A program made the translations under genes and the position numbers. From Calliopum simillimum (taxonomy: Eukaryota > Arthropoda > Insecta > Diptera > Lauxaniidae): a DNA stretch of 64,000 nt. Position 1 is the stretch's first letter. Each line of letters begins with the position of its first letter. The stretch covers positions 11,301,994 to 11,365,993 of the forward strand of contig OX638368.1 of the NCBI GenBank assembly GCA_951812925.1, written 5' to 3'. A model generated the notes under the pieces. That model saw only the letters and a program-made list of their open reading frames with translations, did no database searches and was not told the origin of the DNA. Below are positions 48,904-58,775 of the stretch, piece by piece.

Positions 48904-49515
48904 AAAAAATTCTTAAAGTAGACGATAAGGAAAAATACCTATGTCTCATGGTTTTTCTCCAGCACGTCACATTTTTTTTAATCGATTTTTGAAGTTTTTT
49001 TGTCCACTTTATATGAAAAAACCAAAAATACCGCATTCTTGTGTTAATTCGATGAATTTAACTATGTGAGCCTTACATCATGTGTTCAGCAAACTTATGC
49101 AGAATATTGCGGAAAATATTTTGTATAAGACTTTAACCCTCTAAAACCCCCACATGTGGGTTATTTTTGCCCTTTTCTTAAAAAAGTACAAAAATGACAC
49201 CCAAAACAGGGAAATATTGAGTCAGTATGTACCACAGAAATATTTGCTAAAAAATTTCATGACCCACATGTGGAGGTTATGCAGGGTTAAAATTTCAAAA
49301 ATATTCCCCGCAATATCATGCATAAGTTTGATGAACACATGATACACCTCAAATGTAAGGATTCATCGATATAACACAAGATTGCGGTATTTTTGTTTTT
49401 TTTATGTACAGTGGATAAAAAAACTTCAAAAATCGATTAAAAAAAAATGTGACGTGCTGGGGAAAAACCACGAGACACGGGTATTTTTCTTTAACGTCTA
49501 CTTCAAGAATTTTTT
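48904..49515. mobile_element. Foldback element carrying a piggyBac-type MITE in its loop
   Basis: AAAAAATTCTTAAAGTAGAC (48904) inverts at 49515, and the arms run to about 49132 and from 49291 (for example AACTTATGCAGAATATTGCG pairs with the inverse near 49330). The loop is occupied by the 150-bp element at 49137. Confidence 0.8.
49137..49286. mobile_element. piggyBac-type MITE (150 bp)
   Basis: TTAA at 49133-49136 and 49287-49290 flank CCCTCTAAAACCCCCACATG and CATGTGGAGGTTATGCAGGG. TTAA plus CCCT...AGGG termini are the piggyBac hallmark. No transposase. Confidence 0.75.
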
Positions 49516-50590
49516 GGATTTTCTCATGTGTTTTTTTTTTTGTGTCGAACAGTGTAATTTTATAGGTATAATTCCCTTTCATTTTTTCCCATTTCATTTT
49601 AATAATTTTGTGCTATTTATTTTTTTAGTTGTTTTAGTGGTTATTTCGTTTTTTTTTTTTTTTTTTTGGGTTTTCGAGTTGTTTTCTTCTTAAGCTAACT
49701 TATTAAAATGCTTATTGCAACAGTATTTTTTGCTTTCTTACAAAATATTATTTTTTTTTTTTTTTCAGTGTACATTAAAATAATAATAATGATCTATGCC
49801 ACCAAGTGAGACGACAAACATTGAATATGGGCGTCACTTTACACACAGCGTATACAACTCTTTTGCGCGACCAAGCATTTCAGAAAAACACACCCATTTT
49901 TCGGCAATGATCTTGTCAACATGTTGCAGAGACTACTTTACTGTGCAGCAGCGAACATTAAAACATGTGTATTTTTATTTTTTTGTATATTTTGTTCATT
50001 AAGTAAAATTATGTATTTCATGTAAATAAAATCAAATTAACAAAACAAAAAAATCCAAACAAATGGGCGTAACCACTGCCATCCGTGCAACTTGCTCGTA
50101 AATTAACAGCTTGTTGACAGTATTTTTGTGTTATTTAATTTTTGAAAAATGTTTTATTTGTATTATTTCATGTATTTCAAATATATACAAAAACAAAAAC
50201 AACAAAAAAAGTGAAAACATGAGTTTTTCTTTTTGTTAATTTATTTATTTGCTGTTAACACATATGGAGTCAACATATGTGTTTTTTGAGTTGATCGATA
50301 GTGTTGCTTGCTAATGGATTTTCTCACGTTTTAATTGCCGACTTTTGTTTTGTAAAAAAATTTCCACAGTAAATTTGACCTTTCAGCAAATAACGAATTG
50401 GATTCATATTGTTAAGAAATTATAGCTGAAATTTTAACACTGGATTGTGATAAAGTCAAAACCCTTTATAGTTCCAATGTCTTTAGAAACTTCATTAATA
50501 ATTATATAGAAGTGTTTTAATGTGAAAGCATACAATTCAATTCAATAAAAAGTTGGACAAATCTGAGAATTTTGTGGTTTTTTCGTACGT
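49516..50590. other. No gene seen
   Basis: T-rich low-complexity DNA (T-runs near 49652 and 49750), then AT-rich sequence. A frame at 49382-49693 runs through the foldback and the T-runs and is not a gene. Confidence 0.5.
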
Positions 50591-50596
50591 TTTTAA

Positions 50597-50748
50597 GTCG
50601 CTCTCTTTTTGCATAGAATATTCTCATTAAAAATCTGTTATTAACAAGTTCTCTCTTTTTTCATAACATTTTCTCATTAAAAATCATTTCTTTACAAGTG
50701 CAGTCTCTTTTTTCTTACGATTTTCTCAGTTAAAATCTGCTTTGATGT
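50597..50748 (+). repeat. Three-copy tandem repeat, about 52-bp unit
   Basis: Units start near 50600, 50652 and 50704; each has CTCTTTTT, a TTTTCTCA(T/G)TAAAAATC core and an ACAAGT-like tail. The third unit is the most diverged. Confidence 0.7.
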
Positions 50749-50889
50749 GATATATAATATTGCCTAAAAAAAGTTCAGAAAAAAGAGGTAAGTTAAACAA
50801 TTTTTTTTTTATATACGAAAATAAACTTATTGAGTCAATTACTTTTAGTTGTTATTGATCACCTCTCACCAACTTTCGGGAAAAACCAT

Positions 50890-51310
50890 AAAAACGTTCT
50901 TACAAAATTCATCTAGGGAATTCATTTATACACCATCAAGATAATTCTGTAGCTTGTGAAACAATTGGCAATCTGAAGGTGCAAGGTCTGAACTACATAT
51001 ATGGTGGATGCACTTAAAACTACCCACCTAAGCTCCCTCAATTTTCGGTCACCAATAAGTACGTAGTCTAGCGTTGTCATGACGAAAGACATCGCCCTTT
51101 CTGGTGACCACTTCCGCACAATTTTCCTTGACTTCTTCATTTGATCTTGTTAATTGTTGACAGTAAAGTATCGAATTAATAGTTTGGTCCTGCGGAAATA
51201 ACTTATAAGTAGTAAACAGGATCCTTGCAACTTCACCAAATATTGAGCAAGTCCTTTCTTGTCGTCAGTTCCAGCTTTGTGACGGTTTGGACAGGCTTAC
51301 CTCATTGTGG
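50890..51310 (-). pseudogene. mariner transposase fragment
   Basis: The minus strand reads, across frameshifts, LFPQDQTINSILYCQQLTRS, VVTRKGDVFRHDNARL and CQLFHKLQNYLDG. This order is the second half of a mariner transposase: the block before the second catalytic Asp, the Asp in HDNAR, then the H-x-F-x2-LQN-x-LxG tail. The PPYSPDLAPSD block that carries the third Asp is visible only in broken frames. The N-terminal half is absent. No inverted ends were found. Confidence 0.75.
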
Positions 51311-51361
51311 TCATGATCTTTTCCACACATTATTATAAAACGTTCACTCTTCCTTATCGTT

Positions 51362-52170
51362 CTTGATGATATCCTAGAAAAAGCTCTTAATAAGGCCAAA
51401 AGGGGAATGCAATGGAACTTTACGGAACATCTGTATGTAAGTTCTCGACTATGCTGACGACATCTGCCTCTTATCGTCCAAGCATTCAGATATGCAAAGC
51501 AAAACTGAGGACCTTGTCTTGGAATCACAAAAAGCCGGCATAAAAATCAACGTATCTAAGGCTAAAAGCAGATGACATCAAAAACGTCTATAGCTTCACG
51601 TATTTGGGCAGCATTATATCCGTGGATGGTGAAGCAAAAGAGGATATCAACTCAAGACTAGCAAAAGCAAAAGGCACGTTTGCTCAACTGAAAAAAATAT
51701 GGTCTTCCTCCACCAAAACGGAAGTGAGCATTTTTGATTCGAATGTAAAATCGGTTTTGTTATATGGATGCGAAGCATGGCTTATTACTGAACAACCAAC
51801 GAACAAGCTGCAAGTATTCGTCAACAATTGCTTAAGGCATATACTAAAGATTTGGTGGCCTCGCACTATATCAAATGCCGAGCTACATCAAAAATGCAAT
51901 GAGAAGGCTATAGCAAACGAAATGGGGATGGATTGGTCACACTCTCCGGAAACCACACAGCGAAGTTCGTCGCCAGGCTCTTAAGTATAATCCACAAGGC
52001 AGTAGAGCACATGGTAGACCCAAAACCAACTGGAAAAGGTCGCTGGAAAAGATAATCCAAGAATCGGGAAAGTCGTGGGTAGAAGTCAAAGTCATCGCTA
52101 GGGATCGTGATGAATGAAGATATTTCATATTGGCCCTTTGCTCCTCCTAGGAGTTAAAGGAGAATACATA
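51362..52170 (+). pseudogene. RTE-like non-LTR reverse transcriptase fragment
   Basis: LDDILEKALNKAKRGMQW and, after a frameshift, DYADDICLLSSK (the YADD catalytic box) lead into the open frame 51604-51984. That frame has YLGSIISVDGEAKEDINSRL, KSVLLYGCEAW and CLRHILKIWWPRTISN, which are thumb and C-terminal blocks of RTE-type elements. A further shifted frame gives WKRSLEKIIQESGKSWVEVK. The sequence ends with ATACATACATACATT, a short-repeat 3' tail typical of that clade. It is 5' truncated and frameshifted. Confidence 0.8.
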
Positions 52171-52249
52171 CATACATTTATTATAAAACATTACCAACTT
52201 TTTGTCACCAGTTACCAGTCTGTGCAAAAATGGTTAGAGATTATTCCGT

Positions 52250-52560
52250 TTGAGAAGAGAGTACCTGGAGATCGATCCCTGCTCGGTCAATAATCTGATC
52301 TTATTATTTTAGTCGATGTTTTTATTCATAGATAATTTTTTGTGATGAAATTCGTATCTTTCTACCTCCAGTTTTCATTCTTTCAAAATGATAAATTAAC
52401 CGATGAGAATAATAATAAGAAAAAACTCGGAAAGTTTCGAATGGTATAGAAAAATATCAAAAACTCAAAATTTTTTGGTGAAACAGAATGCCCTAAAATA
52501 AATAAATGGGATAAGCCACAAACCTGAAGTATTTCGTCTTTTGTTATCAAAAATAATAAT
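52250..52560 (+). repeat. Direct repeat D, copy 1
   Basis: From AGTACCTGGAGATCGATCCC to AGTATTTCGTCTTTTGT it matches 56363-56660 along about 300 bp, including GAAAAAACTCGGAAAGTTT and AGAAAAATATCAAAAACTCA. The two copies flank the TEP remnant. No inverted ends; identity unknown. Confidence 0.8.
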
Positions 52561-52584
52561 AATCAATGATTTTCATCTGCTTAA

Positions 52585-53427
52585 CCCATTTTCGGCCAAG
52601 AAAATTCAAACTGCTTCTTTTTATTTTAAACTATGTTACCTAGGGTAATTTGGGGTCAGAAATTCCAAATCCGTTGTCAGATTTTAGCTAACTAGTCTGT
52701 AAGCCCTAGAAGGTGGTGTTCGCAAGTGCGAACGTTGGCCGCTATTCAACATATTTTTTTCAAATTCAGATATGAAAAAATGCATGTCTTTTTTCACAAA
52801 TTTAAGGTCAAATGGAAACCAATGGATCATAAATCGGAATATATAATTGAAATAATTGTTAATCAGTGTTATCAATTTAAAAAAAAAAAATACTTTTGTA
52901 CTAAAAACATAACAAACTTCAAGTCCCGAGGTGAATTTAGAGGACGAATAAATTCTTTAAGAAATACTATAATACTTACTATACTCGTAAATACATGTAA
53001 AAAAACAATTTCTTGAAATATAATCATATTCCTCCTTGATTTTGGGGGAAGTACAATATATTACACAAAGGGACCATATGGTAAGCCATTTCCATAAGAA
53101 CTTTTTCTTTAAATATTACTTTGATTGCAGCTCACCTGTTTGGTGTTTTGTATCAGAATTTCAACATAATTTTGAACACAATTCTTGTGCTGGAACGATT
53201 AGTTTGCCCCCAGCCACATTTTTTTCCAGAATTTTAGAGGTTTGGATAGTGCCACCAGCCAGTTTTATTCGATTTTTGATAGCCAAATTTTTTTGCTTTG
53301 AATTAAGTTTTAAAAATCTATACCCATAATATACAGATATGGAAGAACAGCATTTGAGGTGATCCCAAATATTCAGATTAGGTAATCAAGCACCGGTTCG
53401 CGTACACGAACAGCGGCCGAAAATGGG
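52585..53427. mobile_element. piggyBac-type non-autonomous element (843 bp)
   Basis: TTAA at 52581-52584 and 53428-53431 flank ends CCCATTTTCGGCC and GGCCGAAAATGGG. The ends are perfect inverted repeats. Internal frames (52726-53016 and 53036-53329) show no transposase domain. It abuts the TEP remnant on its right. Confidence 0.8.
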
Positions 53428-53433
53428 TTAAGG

Positions 53434-55546
53434 CCACAATTAAAGAAAGAACTTCTTATTGAAGTCGTATGGACTGAGCCAATTGACTATTTCGATTACA
53501 TTCTCATAGCGCGTGGTAATATTATCATAAATAAACGCGTAGAAGTCCCAAATGACAGTCAGTTGTATGTTATCAAGTTGATAACAACACATGATATGAT
53601 ACCTGAAGCCAGTTTTTTCGTCCAGCACGTCTATAATGACAATCTACGCTTTGAATAGATGAATATAACGTTCAAAAGAGATTTAGAAAATACCGTCAAT
53701 AGAGTTTTCCAATCTTGTTGTTCTCTTTAAAATAAAACTATATTTATTTATAGCTTGAAATATCAACAACTGCTGAAGCAAGTCCAGGCGATGGTATTGA
53801 ATTCCATTTACAACAGTCCTATATTCATATGTTGGTCTTCTAGGTATTGATCAAAGTGTGTTGCTCTATGGAACCAATCACGATTTAGACAAAAATGACA
53901 TTTTTAATGATTACTTCGCTATACAACCTACACACTTTATATTCCTGGATCAGGTCGTTATCCGGGAAAAATATCTGGCTTAGTATCGATGACAAATGCA
54001 CATTTTCCATGGTCTTGTAAGTCATATATTGGAATTTTGCAAAAGTATCCATATTCATTTGCACTTCAATTACGATATCTAATAGCAAAACAAATTCATT
54101 ACGTGTCTCCTCATAGTGCTGCCTACTTTTCTGTACCACGGAAACGTTTTCCAGAGGCTTGGATTTTTGAAAATTTCGGCGCGTAAGTATTATTTGCTTT
54201 AGTCACAGAAACAATTATGGGCCCATTATTTTTTTTTTTTTAAGGAAAATAATGCATTTTTCATCCTTTGTGAGTAGAATCACCCACCTTCTATATGTAA
54301 ATATTTACAAACTTTATTTTATTCAAACTCAAAACACTAATTATTTCTCTTTTATATTTTAGAACAAATCAAACGCATTTCAGTTTTACTAGAAAGACTC
54401 CGGACACAATAACATCCTGGATCATAACTGGATTTTTTATGAACTCAAACACTGCTTTTGTACTCACAAAAAATCCAACAAAGATACAGGTGTTCAAGCC
54501 ATTTTTCATCAGCATCAACTTATCGTTCTCCGTAAAACAAGGTGTGTACGAATTCATCTTAAAAGTAATAAAGGTATAACTTATTCCCATACCAACTCTT
54601 TAGGTGAGGTTATTTGAATTCCCGTAATAGTTTCCAACTATATGAACAGAGCCATATACACGGAAGTAACGCTGGATAACTCTGAAAATGAATTTGATTT
54701 TGGTGAAGCTGCCAATGAAATTGAAGAGCTCACTGTCAATAAAGTAAAAGATTTTAAGCGCATATCTATTCCAGACAATAGTGCAGGAAGTGTTTCCTTT
54801 TTGATTCGACCGAAAAATATTGGCATCCTAACACTAAAAGTTACTGCTCTCACTGCATTGGCTGGATATACCGTGCACATGAAATTAAAGGTAGAATCCG
54901 ACGGTGTAACACAATATCAAAATTGTGCTTTTTTCATCAACCTAAGCAAAAATCCTGAGCACACTGAAACACTTACATAAGATATCCCTGCAAATGCCGT
55001 GTCGAATTCTGAGCATATAGAGCTCTCAGCGATCGGTAATTTGGTGGGCATTTCAATAAAACATATTGAGGATTTAGTGCGCTTGCCAGTCGGTTATGGC
55101 CAACAGAATATGATAAATTTTGTGCCAAGCATATTAATTTTGAAGTACTTGCAGGTAACTTACGATTTTGTGTGATTAAGTCATGTTTGTATAATTAATG
55201 AAAATCTCCTTTTACAGACCATTGATGAAAAAATGCCGAATGTAACAAAAACAGCGCGAAATATTTTGAAAATCGGTTTTCAACGTGAGTTAAGCTTTCG
55301 TCATGTCGTATATCTTATAGTGCTTATGGTGGATCAGACTTTAGTGGCAGTTTATATGAGTCCGACGAAAAAACTGTAACTGGCAGTACATGGCTTACTG
55401 CTTATGTGGTGCGTTCATTTCAACAGGCTTCGGAATTTATCGATATCGATGAAGGAATGACAATGACATCCTTTGAATTTTTAGCGGCAAAACAGACGGC
55501 AAGTAGAAACTTTGCAGAATCTGGTCGTCTATTGGCGTTTCCGCAC
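53434..55546 (+). pseudogene. Thioester-containing protein (TEP/alpha-2-macroglobulin family) pseudogene
   Basis: Several exons of a secreted immune protein of the TEP family are readable. 53434-53700: EVVWTEPIDYFDYILIARGN, THDMIPEASFFVQHV; in-frame TAG at 53656. 53753-53960: EISTTAEASPGDGIEF, then after a frameshift VGLLGIDQSVLLYGTNHDLD. 53989-54182: ends with KRFPEAWIFENFGA and a GTAAGT donor. 54363-54541: TPDTITSWIITGFFMNSN. 54604-55154: FKRISIPDNSAGSVSFLIRP, RLPVGYGQQNMINFVPSILI; in-frame TGA at 54615 and TAA at 54978. 55218-55546: ARNILKIGFQRELSFRH, then after a frameshift STWLTAYVVRSFQQASEF. Order matches the macroglobulin, thioester and TED regions. The thioester motif, usually GCGEQ, is GYGQQ, so the cysteine is gone. 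The N-terminal half and the C-terminus are absent; the right side stops at a TTAA and a piggyBac-type end. Confidence 0.85.
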
Positions 55547-55550
55547 TTAA

Positions 55551-56290
55551 CCCTCATTCGGCTGACTGGTCACCCGGGTGACCATTTCAACTTTTTTATA
55601 AAAAAAAAATATATTTTCATTCAGTTTAGGGAACCTATCTTCTAAGAATGCTCAAATTAGTTAATTTCAAGATTAAAAACTGCAAAAATAAAATTTTTTT
55701 TCTTCTTCTATAATAAAATGAGAAGAACTGACTAGTATAAAATAAGTAAAATATTTGTAAAAATAGGCAGGGATATTTAGTTTTTACAGGTCAAGTATTT
55801 AACAATGGACTGTGTGTGCTCCTAGCATACAGGTTGATTGCAAATCATACAAGCTTTGCGCGAATGTCGACGTTTTTTATTCAAACTAAGGCAAATATGG
55901 CATTTTCCTTTGATTGGCGTTCGTCCAGCGTTATTCCAGAGCTCTATTTGGTGCCCAAGTTCAATGATAGTACCCAAACAAATACTCAAGACTGCCTTAA
56001 TGGCAGTTTGGGCATAGTAGTGCTTCAGAAAAGCAGGATTTAACGATCAATGCTTAATGTTGCTCAAAGCTAATTCACGAGATAGCCCGTTTAGATTGGC
56101 TCGAATCTTTGGACTATCGTTTTCCTCATCGCTCTCACTGTCGAGTTCGTCCACTTCGTTCACTATATCATGTACCTCGGCATCCGATGCAACTTCTTCA
56201 TTTGCTATTCACTCATCATCTTCATTTTCCAATCCATCGCTAATTTCAAGACCTCTGCGTCCGTCAATGCTCTATGTATTCATTATAAAG
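55551..56290 (-). pseudogene. piggyBac-type element remnant with broken ORF
   Basis: After TTAA (55547-55550) the sequence starts CCCTCATTCGGCTGACTGGT, a piggyBac-like end. On the minus strand from about 56280 an acidic stretch (EEVASDAEVHDIVNEVDELD) then DSESDEENDSPKIRANLNG is followed, with stops, by frames such as TLDERQSKENAIFALV and RAKLV-stop-FAINLYARSTHS. An acidic N-terminus and a Cys/His-rich tail next to the terminus would fit a piggyBac transposase, with the middle deleted. I see no DDD catalytic blocks. The other end of the element is not identified. The family call is tentative. Confidence 0.4.
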
Positions 56291-56362
56291 AATTAACATA
56301 TTTTATCTTCATGTATGCACATATTTATGTATATTTTATGCATATTTTTGATTGTATTAACA

Positions 56363-56660
56363 TTAGTACCTGAAAACCGATCCCTGCTCGGTCACAAATC
56401 TGATTTTATTATTTCAGTTGATAATTTTATTCATCGCCATTTTTTGTTATGAAACTTGTACCTTTTTACTTCTAATGGTCATGCTTTTAAAATGATAAAC
56501 AAGCCGATGATAATAATAATAGGAAAAAACTCGGAAAGTTTTGAATGGTATAGAAAAATATCAAAAACTCAATTTTTTTTTTCTTGGTGAAATAAGTAGA
56601 ATGCCCTAAAATTATAAATCGGATATGCCACATACCCAAAGTATTTCGTCTTTTGTATGG
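56363..56660 (+). repeat. Direct repeat D, copy 2
   Basis: AGTACCTGAAAACCGATCCC through AAAGTATTTCGTCTTTTGT, same orientation as copy 1 at 52250. Diverged by scattered substitutions and small indels. Confidence 0.8.
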
Positions 56661-57677
56661 GGGCTGAAATATCTCATCTGAAAAGGTTCTTAACCCGGAA
56701 AGTAAGAGACGTATTGGAAAAATTCGAAAGAATATTTTGGTAAGGAAGAGAGTGGCTATTCGGATATTTCAAAATCCTGCAGGTATAATTATACTTCTGC
56801 TGATGAAGACGCATTTAGTGTCAAAAAGTACATAAGGCTGCATATAAGAAATAAATAGTTCATACCATTGTTTTTTTTCTTTTTGCTTGAGTTATCAACC
56901 AATATTTTTATTTTGATAAAAAGTGGGCGTAGAAATTATTTAACAACGCCAACTTTTCGTTATGCTTTAGATACTTATGATCCAGACCCTCATACCAAAT
57001 TTCATTTAAATATCTTATGACAATTGCGAGAAATAGCATCCAACGTATTTTGCTTGTAAGGGAGATATCACACGCAATGGCGATATTTCGCCCGCTTTCA
57101 GGTCAGAGATGCCTAATAGCAAGTAGGCACCCCACAGTTAATTTCAAAATGATTGCATTATTACTTTTCTTTTTATAGCGTATTATTTTTTTTGCGGGCG
57201 GTGTCACGCCCTTCAACGAGTTTTTTCAATAGAATGGCATATAACATATTGTATTAATTCATGTTTGCAGGGTTAATACCTCCTAAATTTTCATCAAAAT
57301 TGGTGGAGTCGTTTTGGAGTAATATTTAATCAAAATTTTCAATGGTTAAAAGGTGGGCGTGGCACTTCTTTGATCCAACTCACTTTTTGTCAATTAGAAG
57401 ACATTAATAGTCAGTAGGTGTGTATTCAATTTCATCTAAATGGTTTGGAAGTTATGACTAGATATTTGTTTAATGGCGTGCAGACTTTTTTTATATAGAA
57501 TATGATATCTCAGTGCTACAAATTGAGAGAAAACAATTTCTAATAAGATCTCTATAATTGTTTTGGTTAAATTATATAAAGTTCAAGCTTTCACGATATT
57601 TGTTAGTACGGACATCCACCGTCAAATTCCGGTTTTTAAGTTGTACACCCAATATTAAATTTTGTGCGCGTATCATT
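56661..57677. repeat. Dispersed fly-type repeat (GTGGGCGT family)
   Basis: AAAAGTGGGCGTAGAAATT near 56917, TTGCTTGTAAGGGAGATATC near 57050 and AAAAGGTGGGCGTGGCACTT near 57348, spaced by CATTTAAATAT- and CATCTAAATGG-type phrases. One phrase (TTTTGCTTGTAAGGGAG) is shared with the 140-bp-unit element at 30325. No coding sequence. Confidence 0.5.
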
Positions 57678-58395
57678 TAGGGGAACTGATGCTATTGTGG
57701 TATAGTTTTTCAATGTGGTATGGTCGCATATCTCCGAATTGGGAAAGAACCTGCGAACGTCATTGCTTTTATCCTGTCAGAAATCATGAAAAACCAGGGG
57801 TGTGTTACTGTCATGCACCAAACAAAATTTTTCCGGTGTCAGTTGAACGAAACTTAAGTCGCGTGTGGTTGATTTTTTTTTCCGGATTTTTTGCAAAAAA
57901 ATTTTGTTAAGAAAAAGTTGCTTTTTGGTGAAGTTTTATTTATATTCATTAAATGTAAGTGCTAAATATTCTAAAGTGCTAAAGTTTCCCATTTTATTTT
58001 TAGAATTTTTTAATTTCTAAAAATTGGCCAGTGTGGTATAGTCGGGATTCGCTAATGTGGTATATGAATATTTCTTGTTATTCTTAACATTATTTGATTG
58101 CTGTTTATTTTTTTTATAAAAACTATGAGTTTGAGAACCAATCTAAATGTTATTATGAACTTATTTCATACCTTTCAAACTTTATATTTGGTTGTATAGT
58201 TAAGTATACCACATTACACTACTTATATGTACCACATTACCAGCCCACTTTACAAGTACTGATCAGTGTATATACCACATTGTGCCACCATATATACCAC
58301 ATTACCTCCCAACTTTTTGAAAACAGCTTTTTTGACTTTTTTCAGATTTTGCTCAACTTATTTTAATGAAATTGCACACATTTCATTGAAATATA

Positions 58396-58775
58396 TGTAG
58401 CGTTCCAATGTAAATAAAACTTTTCCTTTATTGTTCTTCCAAATTTATTGTTTTTTACAGTATTGATTTACTTTTAGTTTAACAATTTTTCTTTAAATTT
58501 TAACTTTAAATTCTTATTTTATTTTTTAAGTTCACATTTCTTTTGATTTTTCTTAACTTAAATTTTCACGTTTTCTTTATTCACTGGTCCGTTGGCAACT
58601 GTTCGTTGTCCGTTTCATTTTTACGAAAATCACCCACGCTTCGTCGAGTGTTCGTTAAGTGTTTCGTTGTTTTAAATGTTGTCTGTCTGATTTCAAAGTG
58701 TTGTCCTCTGTCTTCTGTCAAATTCCCCTTTAGTGTTCACGTAACTATCTTCGTCCGTTTTTCCCCAATCCCACA
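58396..58775 (-). repeat. 3' LTR of the gypsy element
   Basis: On the minus strand it begins TGTGGGATTGGGGAAAAACG and ends CGCTACA. It is 380 bp long. The stop of the 830-codon ORF lies inside it. No strong polypurine tract precedes it (GGATGGCCGAA only). Confidence 0.92.

Noticed and set aside
49382..49693. 103-codon plus-strand frame rich in Phe
   Set aside because: Runs through a foldback arm and T-runs; composition explains it.
56686..56696. TTAACCCGG as a further piggyBac end
   Set aside because: No matching inverse with TTAA was found, so it may be chance.
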